DNA of 46,110 nucleotides from Bacteroidales bacterium. Lineage in GTDB: Bacteria > Bacteroidota > Bacteroidia > Bacteroidales > Tenuifilaceae. The position numbers and the translations under genes were made by a program. Below are positions 1 through 6,907 of this stretch, one piece after another; the first letter of the stretch is position 1, and each line of letters starts with the position of its first letter. The notes under the pieces are model-generated. The model was not told the origin of the DNA and ran no database searches. It saw only the letters and a program-made list of their open reading frames with translations. The stretch is from positions 1 to 46,110 of the forward strand of contig JACABB010000039.1 of the NCBI GenBank assembly GCA_013376985.1, given 5' to 3'.

Positions 1-29
1 TGTCCATTAGGGAGCATGGTCCAAAAAAA

Positions 30-54
30 ACCATTAAAAATGTCCATTATACCA
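30..54. repeat. Left copy of a 25-bp inverted repeat found at both window ends
   Basis: Positions 30-54 are the exact reverse complement of 46055-46079. The core TGTCCATTA at 41-49 also occurs at 1-9 as a direct repeat, the kind of subterminal repetition seen at ends of some insertion sequences. Sequence outside the 25 bp differs on the two sides, as would be expected for the two different ends of one element. No transposase is present in the window, so the identity as an IS end is inference. Confidence 0.6.
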
Positions 55-60
55 TAAATT

Positions 61-96
61 AATATATTGTTTCTTATGTCGAACGGACGTTAATTA
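61..96. repeat. Short dispersed repeat related to the MITE right end
   Basis: This 36-nt stretch matches 28584-28619 at about 32 of 36 positions and resembles the right terminus of the three MITE-like copies (19138-19157, 42634-42656, 45916-45935), sharing the pattern TCGAAC..(A/G)CGTTAA. It is read as a solo or degenerate end of the same repeat family. Confidence 0.5.
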
Positions 97-123
97 GTCA
101 ATGTTTTTATGTATTAAATTGAA

Positions 124-168
124 TACAAAGCCCGCAAGTATTTGACTTGCGGGCTTTGTAATTTTTTT
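124..168 (+). terminator. Strong hairpin terminator
   Basis: A perfect 16-bp stem (124-139 with 145-160) encloses a 5-nt loop and is followed by seven T residues at 162-168 on the + strand. It lies just beyond the 3' end of the - strand propeller gene. The T-run orientation best serves a transcript entering from the left of the window, but the stem could also stop - strand transcription. Confidence 0.75.
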
Positions 169-193
169 GTGGCCTTTGGGTGAATGGTTTAAT

Positions 194-1543
194 TTATTCC
201 ACAGCAATTACATAGTGCTGAGTCCTAAAGAATATTGTATTGCCTGATATTGCAGGGCTTGCCATGCAAACATCTCTCATCTCGTTTTTTGCTAATAGTT
301 TAAATTCTGCTCCGGCTTTAATAACGTAAATCGATCCATTTTCCGATGAGTAGTATATTTTACCATCAGCCGCAATGCCCGATGCGGTAAAGGCATCTTT
401 TAGGTTCTCTTTATATTTTAGTTCGCCAGTTTTTGCATTAAAGCAGGTGAGTTCGCCATTATTGCGGAGGTTGTATAGGTAATCGCCATAAATCAGAGGG
501 CTTACCATATATGCACCACCACGTTTTATGCTCCATACAATGTAGCTATTTTTGGTGCTATCTGGGGCAAGTGTAATATCGCCAATTGCATTAGGTTTAA
601 TGGCATAAATGGGGGAGAATTTACCATGGGCATTGCAAATGAAAATAAGATTGTGGGCAACAATGGGGGTTGTTGAAGGGGCATCGCCACCGCCACTCAT
701 CTTCCAAATCTCTTTTCCTGTTTCCAACTCATACCCTCCCATGTGCTTGTATCCGTTAACGATTACCTGCGATTTTCCATCCTTTGTATATATGGTAGGT
801 GTTCCCCATGTTGAGACCTCATCGCGTGTGGTGCGCCAAGTTTCTTTACCATCCTCAATATTGAAAGCAGCGAGGTACGAGTCAACGTTTTTATCGCATT
901 GAATAATTACATAGTTTTTAAAGATAATTGGTGAGCTTGCCTGTCCCCATTCAACACCCGGCTCGTTGGAAGGGCCTGGATTCATTATCCCAAGGTCTCT
1001 TTGCCATAGCAAATTACCTTTAAAATCGTAGCAGTATAACCCTTCGGAGCCGAATAGCACAACCAGATGCTTTCCATCGGTTGCAGGAGTACAGTTGGCC
1101 TGAGATGATTTGGTATGTCGCTTCGATTTTGGAATGCCTTTGTGGGCAATTTTTTCCCAAAGAATAGATCCAGTAGCCTTATCGAGGCAGTAAACCTTAA
1201 ATTCCAGAACACCGTTATCATCTGCCATATCAATATCGCCATAGAGTCCAACTTTAAGCGATTCGTTCTGCTGCGCGCTACTGGCAGTGGTTATAAAGAT
1301 GTAATTATCCCATATAGTAGGGCAGGAGTGGCCTAATCCGGGGATTGGGGTTTTCCATTTGATGTTTCTTGAACTATCAACGCTCCATGTGGTTGGTGTT
1401 TTGGCGTTTTGAATATACCCACATGCCCAAGGGCCACGAAAACTTGGCCACTGCTGGTTGTAATCAATTTGTGCAAAAAGGTTTTGCCTATTGAAACACA
1501 GGAAAGTGCCTAATAGAATAAAATAGAAAGAGATTTTCTTCAT
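194..1543 (-). CDS. PQQ-type beta-propeller protein, exported
   Basis: This 449-residue protein begins with a signal peptide of about 24 residues ending near LFAQ, so it is likely periplasmic or outer-membrane associated. The mature part opens with WPSFRGP, typical of PQQ-like propeller proteins of Bacteroidota and Planctomycetes, and contains repeated blades of the form 'Y/C-D-x-x-T-G-x-x-x-W' (for example CLDKATGSILWEK, AFNIEDGKETWRT, CFNAKTGELKYKE). The family is related to BamB and quinoprotein dehydrogenases, but I see no dehydrogenase-specific residues and cannot say it binds PQQ; a scaffold or ligand-binding role is equally likely. It is transcribed alone on the - strand, ending near the hairpin at 124-160. 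Family call is firm; function is unknown. Confidence 0.85.
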   Translation of the reverse strand: MKKISFYFILLGTFLCFNRQNLFAQIDYNQQWPSFRGPWACGYIQNAKTPTTWSVDSSRNIKWKTPIPGLGHSCPTIWDNYIFITTASSAQQNESLKVGLYGDIDMADDNGVLEFKVYCLDKATGSILWEKIAHKGIPKSKRHTKSSQANCTPATDGKHLVVLFGSEGLYCYDFKGNLLWQRDLGIMNPGPSNEPGVEWGQASSPIIFKNYVIIQCDKNVDSYLAAFNIEDGKETWRTTRDEVSTWGTPTIYTKDGKSQVIVNGYKHMGGYELETGKEIWKMSGGGDAPSTTPIVAHNLIFICNAHGKFSPIYAIKPNAIGDITLAPDSTKNSYIVWSIKRGGAYMVSPLIYGDYLYNLRNNGELTCFNAKTGELKYKENLKDAFTASGIAADGKIYYSSENGSIYVIKAGAEFKLLAKNEMRDVCMASPAISGNTIFFRTQHYVIAVE

Positions 1544-1599
1544 AATTCTTACAAGTTTACACCGAATTGGATATTAATTCATAACTAGTGCAATTGTAA

Positions 1600-1770
1600 T
1601 AATTAATGTAAGTTGCTAGTTACTGGTTACAAGTTGCTAGTTTGGTAATTTAGAGTAATTTTTTTGCTTTGCGTTTAATTTCAATTGTAAAAGTGAAATT
1701 TTGTATTGATTATGATACCAAATAAATAGTATTAAATCAGCAACTAGTATCTAGCAACTTGAGTTAATTA
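1600..1770. repeat. IR-bounded MITE-like element, about 171 bp
   Basis: The ends 1600-1619 and 1751-1770 form an imperfect 20-bp inverted repeat (about 17 of 20 positions), with the core AGTTGCTAG / CTAGCAACT. Inside, AAGTTGCTAGTT appears a second time near 1632-1643. A related string (TTGCTAGTTGCT) occurs near 5651. It fills the gap between two - strand genes and has no coding capacity. Confidence 0.5.
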
Positions 1771-1796
1771 TTTTACAACAATAGTTTAAGTGAGAA

Positions 1797-2444
1797 TTAT
1801 TCAACCCAGGTTACGAATTTTTCAAATCCACATTCTTTATCCTGTTCCGCATGGTTATAAGGGTATCCAACTACACAACCATCCAATGCATAATCGCCTT
1901 TCTTTAACTTTAGAAGTTTAAGAAATTGTTTATTCTTTGCCATAAGCGGAATTGCTGTAATAAGTTGAAATTCTAACCCAAGATTAGTTGCAGTTAACCA
2001 CATGTTTTGCAAAGCATGAGTTAATGATTCTTCGTTAACCATTGGAAATCCCTTTTTTTCGGCAATAACAATAAAAAATGGTGCTTCAAAAAGCAAAGGA
2101 ATTCCGTTTGGTGAAAATACTCTAAGTCTATATGCAAAAGGTTTTATTCTCTTCTTAAGAGATGGAAAAAATTTCACTAGAGTATTAATATTTCTAGAAT
2201 TCTTCTTTATTTCTGAAAGCAAAATGTCTCTTGCCATTGCCATTGAATCAGTATTCTGCTTAAAGATATATACTTTTCTTACTTCATCGAGAGGAATACC
2301 CAGAGCTCCAGCATATGGAGCATGGATACATGATTTAACGATTTCATTTAATAGGTCGATGGGCGGAATTTCATTTGAAAAATTTGGCAGTAATCTTTTG
2401 GATTTTACTCCTTGTTCAAATGTTTTATTATTACTATCCGGCAT
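1797..2444 (-). CDS. Nitroreductase-family flavoprotein
   Basis: A protein of about 215 residues with nitroreductase-family features: an N-terminal segment on residues contacting FMN (KSKRLLPNFSNEIPPIDLLNEIVKS), a central helix region, and the 'ESLTHALQNMWLTATNLGLE' segment typical of the dimer interface and FMN-binding helix in this fold. Expected role is NAD(P)H-dependent reduction of nitro compounds or quinone-like substrates in the cytoplasm; the substrate cannot be read. A longer reading frame would begin with TTG at 2474, but I chose the internal ATG at 2444 because the TTG version adds ten residues without family similarity. It is a single gene preceded by a 342-bp gap on its 5' side. 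Confidence 0.75.
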   Translation of the reverse strand: MPDSNNKTFEQGVKSKRLLPNFSNEIPPIDLLNEIVKSCIHAPYAGALGIPLDEVRKVYIFKQNTDSMAMARDILLSEIKKNSRNINTLVKFFPSLKKRIKPFAYRLRVFSPNGIPLLFEAPFFIVIAEKKGFPMVNEESLTHALQNMWLTATNLGLEFQLITAIPLMAKNKQFLKLLKLKKGDYALDGCVVGYPYNHAEQDKECGFEKFVTWVE

Positions 2445-2786
2445 TTTCTTATATTTAAAGGCACAAATTAACAATTGGTTTTAAGTTAAAAAGCGAATTA
2501 ACTTCAATCTCAATTTTTTATTTGATAATGAAACAATTAATTTTTTAATCCTCAAAAATATCAGTTTTCTATGAAAATAAAATTCTTTGTTATAACTTTA
2601 TTAATTATTTTAAATTAAATTGGATGAAACACTAATATTAGTGGACTAACTGAAAAAGTATTGAATCGAGTTTACGAATTCGATTAAGTTAATATTATGT
2701 AAATGTTTCACGATATAAATATTAGTGACTATTCTATTTGATTTGTAACTTACAATTTGTTAATTGTTTAATTTAATTTTACTCAA
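2445..2786. other. Divergent intergenic region with small palindromes
   Basis: This 342-bp AT-rich gap lies between divergently transcribed genes. It holds a perfect 14-bp palindrome CACTAATATTAGTG at 2630-2643, part of which (AATATTAGTG) recurs at 2718-2727, and inverted heptamers TGAAACA (2625-2631) and TGTTTCA (2704-2710). These could be operator or leader elements for either gene. I see no exact TAnnTTTG box here and no short coding sequence. Confidence 0.35.
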
Positions 2787-5591
2787 GTGAGAAAATATTT
2801 TAGTTTATTACTGCCAGCAGTATTTATTCTGGTTATGTCCTGTTCCAACGATAAAAAACAGGATCTAAAAATAGAGTATGAAAAATACACCTTACCGAAT
2901 GGTCTTGATGTAATTCTTCATACTGATAAGTCGGATCCAATTGTAGCATTTGCTGTGCAATACCATGTTGGATCGAACCGTGAAAAATTAGGTCACACCG
3001 GATTTGCTCACCTTTTTGAGCATATGATGTTTCAGCAGTCTGAAAATGTACCCGAAGACCAATTTTTTAAAATAATACAAAATGCAGGTGGTGAACTTAA
3101 TGGCGGTACAGGAAACGATGGTACAACTTACTATGAAGTAGTACCCAAAAATGCTCTTGAAACAATTCTTTGGCTCGAATCCGATAGGATGGGCTACTTA
3201 ACTAATACAGTTACTAAAAAGGCTTTTGCTAATCAGCAAAACGTTGTTCAAAACGAAAAGCGTGAAAGAACCGATAACCAACCATACGGACATACAAGTT
3301 GGGTGATTGGCAAAGCTCTTTATCCCGAAGGACATCCTTATAACTGGCAGGTGATAGGCGAAATGCAGGATCTATTTAATGCTACCGTTGAGGATGTTAA
3401 AGAATTTCATAACAAATTTTACATACCTAATAATGCTACAATAGTATTAGCAGGTGATTTTGATGTTGTGGTGGCCAAGAAGTTGATAGATAAATATTTT
3501 GGTGAAATACCAAGAGGTAACGATATAGAAAAACCCAAACCTATGCCTGTTACATTGGTTGAAACTAAGAAACTGTTCCATGAAGATAACTTTGCTAAAG
3601 CACCTCAGCTTACAATGGTTTGGCCAACAGTTCCTCAGTATAGCAAGGATTCTTATGCACTACAATACCTTGCTCAGCTGCTCTCCGAGGGGAAAAAATC
3701 ACCAATGTATAAGGTTATAGTTAAGGACAAACAGTTTGCTTCATCAACCCCAACTTATAATAATAGCCAGGAACTTGCGGGTGAGTTTCAGGTTACTATC
3801 ACAGCCTTCCCAAACATCAAACTAGGTGATGTTGAAAAAGCCGTTTTTGAATCATTCGAAAAGTTTGAAAAGGATGGCGTTACCGATAATGATATTGAAA
3901 GGGTAAAAGCGAGCCTTGAAACCGATTTCTACAATGGAATTGCTAGTGTTCTTGATAAATCGTTTCAATTAGCAAGTTATAATGCGTATACAGGCGATCC
4001 TTCATTCTATAAAAAAGATTTAGAAAACCTTAAATCTGTTTCAAAGGACGATATAATTAGGGTTTATAATACTTACATTAAAGGAAAACCTTTTGTTGAA
4101 ACAAGCTTTGTTCCTAAAGGACAACCAATGTTAGCTGTTGAGGGTTCCGTAAAGGCCAAAGTAGTTGAAGAGGATATTACCCATGCAACAGAAGTAAAAA
4201 TTGCCGATACTACTGAGGAGAAAATTGTAAAAACTAAAACCAGTTTTGATCGTTCTGTAAGACCAGCTTTGGGAGAAGATCCAAAACTCAGTATTCCAAC
4301 TATTTGGGATAGTAAACTTGCAAACGGTATGAAGGTATACGGAATTGAGCAGAACGAACTCCCATTGGTACAGTTTAATATTGTTATTAATGGTGGTCAT
4401 TACCTCGACAAAATTGAAAAACCAGGAGTAGCCTACCTATTGACAAAAGTTATTAATCAGGGTACTAAAAATAAAACACCAGAGCAGTTTGAGGATGAGA
4501 TTAAAATGCTTGGTGCTAGCATTTGGATTAGTATGGATTATACAAATATTTCCATTAATGTTAATACCCTTTCAAGAAACTTTGAGAAAACCATGGCTAT
4601 TGTTCAAGAAATGCTCCTTGAACCACGTTGGGATTCTGTAGAATTCAATTTAGCAAAAATCAACGTTATAAATAGGATAAAAAGGAACAAAGCAAATCCA
4701 AGTTACCTTGCAGCCAATGAATTTAATAAATTGATTTATGGGTCAAGTAATATCCTTTCAATTCCAATATCTGGAACAGAATCGTCAGTTTCAAGTATTA
4801 CATTAGACGATTTAAAAGAGTACTACAATAGCTATTTTACGCCTTCAATTTCTAATTTTCATATTGTTGGTAGTATTAAACAGGAGCAGGTTATGAACGC
4901 TTTAGCCGATCTTGGGAATAAATGGCTATCCAAAGATGTTAAGTTCCCTGAATATCAGTATTCCGCTCAACCTGAAAAATCGAAAATTTATCTTGTTGAT
5001 GTTCCGGGTGCGTTCCAATCTGTAATTAACATTGGTAATCTTTCAGTATCAGCAACCCATCCAGATTATTATCCCTTACAGGTTATGAATTATAAACTGG
5101 GCGGTTCATTCAACGGTAAAGTGAATATGGTACTACGAGAGGAGAAAGGATTTACCTATGGTGCAAGAACTAATTTCGATGGAAATGAATTTAACGGATC
5201 ATTTACTGCAAATGCAAATGTTAGATCCTCTGCAACTGCTGAATCTGTAGCAATTTTCAAAGATATTATGACTAAATATCGCGATGGTATTACCGATGAA
5301 GAGCTTCAATTCACAAAGAATGCTCTTTTAAAATCGAATGCCCTTCGCTTCGAAACCTTATGGTCATTAATTGGTATGCTACAGGATATAAGTTCCTATA
5401 ACAAGGCAAAGGATTATGTAAAGCAGGAGGAAGAGGTAATAACTAGCATGACAAGCGATAAGCTAAAAGCACTAGCACAGAAATACCTTAACCCAGATAA
5501 GATGTATTACGTTGTAGCCGGTGATGCAAAAACTCAAGCACCAGCTCTTAAAAAGCTAAAAATTGGTGAGGTTGAAGTTGTTAAAGAATAA
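2787..5591 (+). CDS. M16-family zinc metallopeptidase, lipoprotein
   Basis: This 934-residue protein is a two-repeat M16 (pitrilysin/insulinase-like) peptidase. The N-terminus is a lipoprotein signal with lipobox VMSC (Cys19), so it is likely membrane anchored. The N-terminal M16 half carries the inverted zinc motif HLFEH at residues 75-79, and the distal Glu is probably in QNEKRERTDN near residue 158. The C-terminal half (from about residue 500) has the same fold but AYLLTKVINQGT where the zinc motif would be, so it is the inactive half, as usual in the family. The start is GTG at 2787; it is preferred because the complete signal peptide begins there. Transcribed alone and ended by the hairpin at 5609-5643. 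Natural substrate, probably peptides in the periplasm, is not determinable. Confidence 0.93.
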   Translation: MRKYFSLLLPAVFILVMSCSNDKKQDLKIEYEKYTLPNGLDVILHTDKSDPIVAFAVQYHVGSNREKLGHTGFAHLFEHMMFQQSENVPEDQFFKIIQNAGGELNGGTGNDGTTYYEVVPKNALETILWLESDRMGYLTNTVTKKAFANQQNVVQNEKRERTDNQPYGHTSWVIGKALYPEGHPYNWQVIGEMQDLFNATVEDVKEFHNKFYIPNNATIVLAGDFDVVVAKKLIDKYFGEIPRGNDIEKPKPMPVTLVETKKLFHEDNFAKAPQLTMVWPTVPQYSKDSYALQYLAQLLSEGKKSPMYKVIVKDKQFASSTPTYNNSQELAGEFQVTITAFPNIKLGDVEKAVFESFEKFEKDGVTDNDIERVKASLETDFYNGIASVLDKSFQLASYNAYTGDPSFYKKDLENLKSVSKDDIIRVYNTYIKGKPFVETSFVPKGQPMLAVEGSVKAKVVEEDITHATEVKIADTTEEKIVKTKTSFDRSVRPALGEDPKLSIPTIWDSKLANGMKVYGIEQNELPLVQFNIVINGGHYLDKIEKPGVAYLLTKVINQGTKNKTPEQFEDEIKMLGASIWISMDYTNISINVNTLSRNFEKTMAIVQEMLLEPRWDSVEFNLAKINVINRIKRNKANPSYLAANEFNKLIYGSSNILSIPISGTESSVSSITLDDLKEYYNSYFTPSISNFHIVGSIKQEQVMNALADLGNKWLSKDVKFPEYQYSAQPEKSKIYLVDVPGAFQSVINIGNLSVSATHPDYYPLQVMNYKLGGSFNGKVNMVLREEKGFTYGARTNFDGNEFNGSFTANANVRSSATAESVAIFKDIMTKYRDGITDEELQFTKNALLKSNALRFETLWSLIGMLQDISSYNKAKDYVKQEEEVITSMTSDKLKALAQKYLNPDKMYYVVAGDAKTQAPALKKLKIGEVEVVKE

Positions 5592-5608
5592 TTTTCTTTA
5601 ATCATTAT

Positions 5609-5643
5609 AAACCCCTCTCTATTAGCTTGGAGAGGGGTTTTTA
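5609..5643 (+). terminator. Rho-independent terminator after the M16 gene
   Basis: An 11-bp G+C-rich stem (AAACCCCTCTC at 5609-5619 pairing with 5630-5640) with a 10-nt loop is followed by T residues. It separates the M16 peptidase from the Rrf2 regulator. Confidence 0.85.
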
Positions 5644-5657
5644 ATTATAATTGCTAG

Positions 5658-5689
5658 TTGCTGATATCTTGTTATTTTTTCTATATTTG
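5658..5689 (+). promoter_or_regulatory. Bacteroidetes-type promoter of the Rrf2 gene
   Basis: TTG at 5658-5660 and TATATTTG at 5682-5689, separated by 21 bp, match the -33/-7 pattern (TTTG ... TAnnTTTG) known for Bacteroidetes. The predicted transcription start is near 5696, so a longer protein starting at 5658 would begin upstream of the transcript; this supports the ATG at 5718. Confidence 0.65.
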
Positions 5690-5695
5690 CATTAA

Positions 5696-5715
5696 ATGCT
5701 ACCTAAAGGTATCAT
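5696..5715. promoter_or_regulatory. Candidate operator, likely autoregulatory, of the Rrf2 gene
   Basis: ATGCTACC (5696-5703) and GGTATCAT (5708-5715) form an inverted repeat with 7 of 8 pairs and a TAAA spacer. It sits at the predicted transcription start of the Rrf2 regulator and shares the GGTAGCAT/ATGCTACC core with the site upstream of the NO reductase operon. Binding by the Rrf2 protein is inference. Confidence 0.45.
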
Positions 5716-5717
5716 AT

Positions 5718-6119
5718 ATGAACTTGACTAAAACCACATCGTATTCCCTTAATGTCCTGAACTATATGGCACAGAATAGGGAAGTGATTTGTTCAGCAAA
5801 TTACCTGCATGAGAAATTGAAAATACCTCACCAATACCTTCGTCAACTACTTACTAAACTATCCAAAGATGGATTTATCCATAGCACTAGGGGTAGGAAT
5901 GGGGGATTTGTTTTTAGCAAAAAAATTAGTGAGATTTTTCTGGCTGATATAATTGAATCAACCGAGGGATTAGATAGTTTCAATAAGTGTATGCTTGGCT
6001 TTTCCGATTGCCCATTCGATAGTAAATGTGCAATGCATGATTTTTGGGTTGATACTAGGGAACGTATTATAAATGAGTTAAAAACAAAATCTTTAGAGGA
6101 TTTAATATTAAAAAAATAA
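5718..6119 (+). CDS. Rrf2-family regulator, NsrR-like (Fe-S, NO sensor)
   Basis: A 133-residue Rrf2-family winged-helix repressor (LTKTTSYSLNVLNYMAQ at the start; recognition region KIPHQYLRQLLTKLSKDGFI; wing STRGRNGGF). Three cysteines C91-x6-C98-x5-C104 match the iron-sulfur ligand spacing of NsrR, which loses DNA binding when its [4Fe-4S] cluster reacts with nitric oxide. Its position immediately upstream of an NO reductase operon fits that role. The start is ATG 5718, not the in-frame ATG at 5658, because the promoter lies between them. An inverted repeat at the transcription start suggests autoregulation. The family is certain; NO sensing is inferred from the cysteines and neighbours, and IscR- or RsrR-like sensing is the alternative. 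Confidence 0.85.
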   Translation: MNLTKTTSYSLNVLNYMAQNREVICSANYLHEKLKIPHQYLRQLLTKLSKDGFIHSTRGRNGGFVFSKKISEIFLADIIESTEGLDSFNKCMLGFSDCPFDSKCAMHDFWVDTRERIINELKTKSLEDLILKK

Positions 6120-6146
6120 TTTTTTTGACTTAAATTGCTATATTTT

Positions 6147-6168
6147 GGTAGCATATTAAGATGCTAGT
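6147..6168. promoter_or_regulatory. Candidate operator upstream of the NO reductase operon
   Basis: GGTAGCAT (6147-6154) and ATGCTAGT (6161-6168) form an inverted repeat with a perfect TAGCAT/ATGCTA core and a 6-bp spacer. It lies directly after a near-match to the -7 box (TATATTTTG at 6139-6147), 139 bp upstream of the subunit II gene. Its half-site sequence is shared with the site at 5696-5715, though arms are in the opposite order and the spacing differs. Confidence 0.45.
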
Positions 6169-6296
6169 ATTTAAGTAGAAAGAAAAAAATCAGAAAACCG
6201 AAGTGAATTGTAGGTGATGGTTTTTAGTGAAAAATATGATTTAAAGTGAACCTAAATTAAATAACAAAAAATAAACTAAACCTAAACTAACAAAAA

Positions 6297-6302
6297 AGGA
6301 GG
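6297..6302 (+). promoter_or_regulatory. Strong Shine-Dalgarno AGGAGG before NO reductase subunit II
   Basis: AGGAGG at 6297-6302 lies 4 nt before the ATG at 6307. Bacteroidota genes usually lack a recognisable Shine-Dalgarno sequence and most genes in this window do too, so this perfect site is unusual and may mark high translation. It also fixes the start codon. Confidence 0.6.
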
Positions 6303-6306
6303 TACT

Positions 6307-6873
6307 ATGGTCGACTCAAGCGTTGTCATTAATGGACAAACACTGGCTTACACGTTTTACTGTATTGTAATTATTTTACTTATGGCATGGTTTGCTTATA
6401 TGGTAACTAAAAGCGGTACAGGAACATTTGTGAAGCCTGCAATTTTTTACACATTTGTGGGATTTCTCACAGTTCTGGGGGTTTCGTTACACATTATTAC
6501 TTACAATACAATTCCTTGGGCTGCGATGGATCTTAATAGGGCAAACATCACACCCGATAAAACCTTTGTAATTACGGTGCAGGATCATAAATTTACTCTA
6601 CCATCGAGTAAAATGGTTGTTAACCTAAACGACAAGGTTTTATTTGATGTAAAATCAAGCGATCTTACCTACGGTTTCGGGTTATTCCGTAAAGACAATT
6701 CGATGATGTTCCAAATGCAAGTAGTTCCTGGACATAGGAACGATATCCTTTGGCAATTCACAAAAGCAGGAATTTACACCATTCGTTCAACCGAATACTC
6801 TGGACCCAAAGGGGTATTTATGATTGAGAAAGATGTGGTTGAAGTTGTTGATCCTAATGGAACTATCAAATAA
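6307..6873 (+). CDS. NO reductase subunit II: cupredoxin protein lacking CuA ligands
   Basis: This 188-residue protein resembles subunit II of B-type heme-copper oxidases: two N-terminal membrane helices (about 12-33 and 46-66) followed by a cupredoxin domain (about 85-182) facing the periplasm. The alignment to a CuA site is clear but the ligands are gone: the first His is Tyr122 (in TYGF), the C-x-x-x-C-x-x-x-H-x-x-M motif reads STEYSGPKGVFM at 161-172, so both Cys are Ser, the His is Gly, and only Met172 remains. It therefore probably carries no CuA, and electrons must enter another way, for example from quinol. It lies 34 bp upstream of subunit I, in the same operon, behind an AGGAGG ribosome-binding site. 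Fold and pairing are confident; the electron-transfer conclusion is inference. Confidence 0.82.
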   Translation: MVDSSVVINGQTLAYTFYCIVIILLMAWFAYMVTKSGTGTFVKPAIFYTFVGFLTVLGVSLHIITYNTIPWAAMDLNRANITPDKTFVITVQDHKFTLPSSKMVVNLNDKVLFDVKSSDLTYGFGLFRKDNSMMFQMQVVPGHRNDILWQFTKAGIYTIRSTEYSGPKGVFMIEKDVVEVVDPNGTIK

Positions 6874-6907
6874 ATAAATCAATTGTTGAACAAAAAAATA
6901 ACTCGAT

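Noticed and set aside
985-1251. Second - strand reading frame within the propeller gene
   Set aside because: It is in another frame of a clearly coding gene and has no domain signature.
4131-4400. - strand frame inside the M16 gene
   Set aside because: Antisense to a strongly conserved coding region.
5658-5717. N-terminal extension of the Rrf2 protein from ATG 5658
   Set aside because: The promoter -7 box and candidate operator lie inside it, and the Rrf2 family alignment starts at 5718.
5843-6154. - strand frame over the Rrf2 gene
   Set aside because: Antisense to a convincing Rrf2 protein and without signal, motif or ribosome-binding site.
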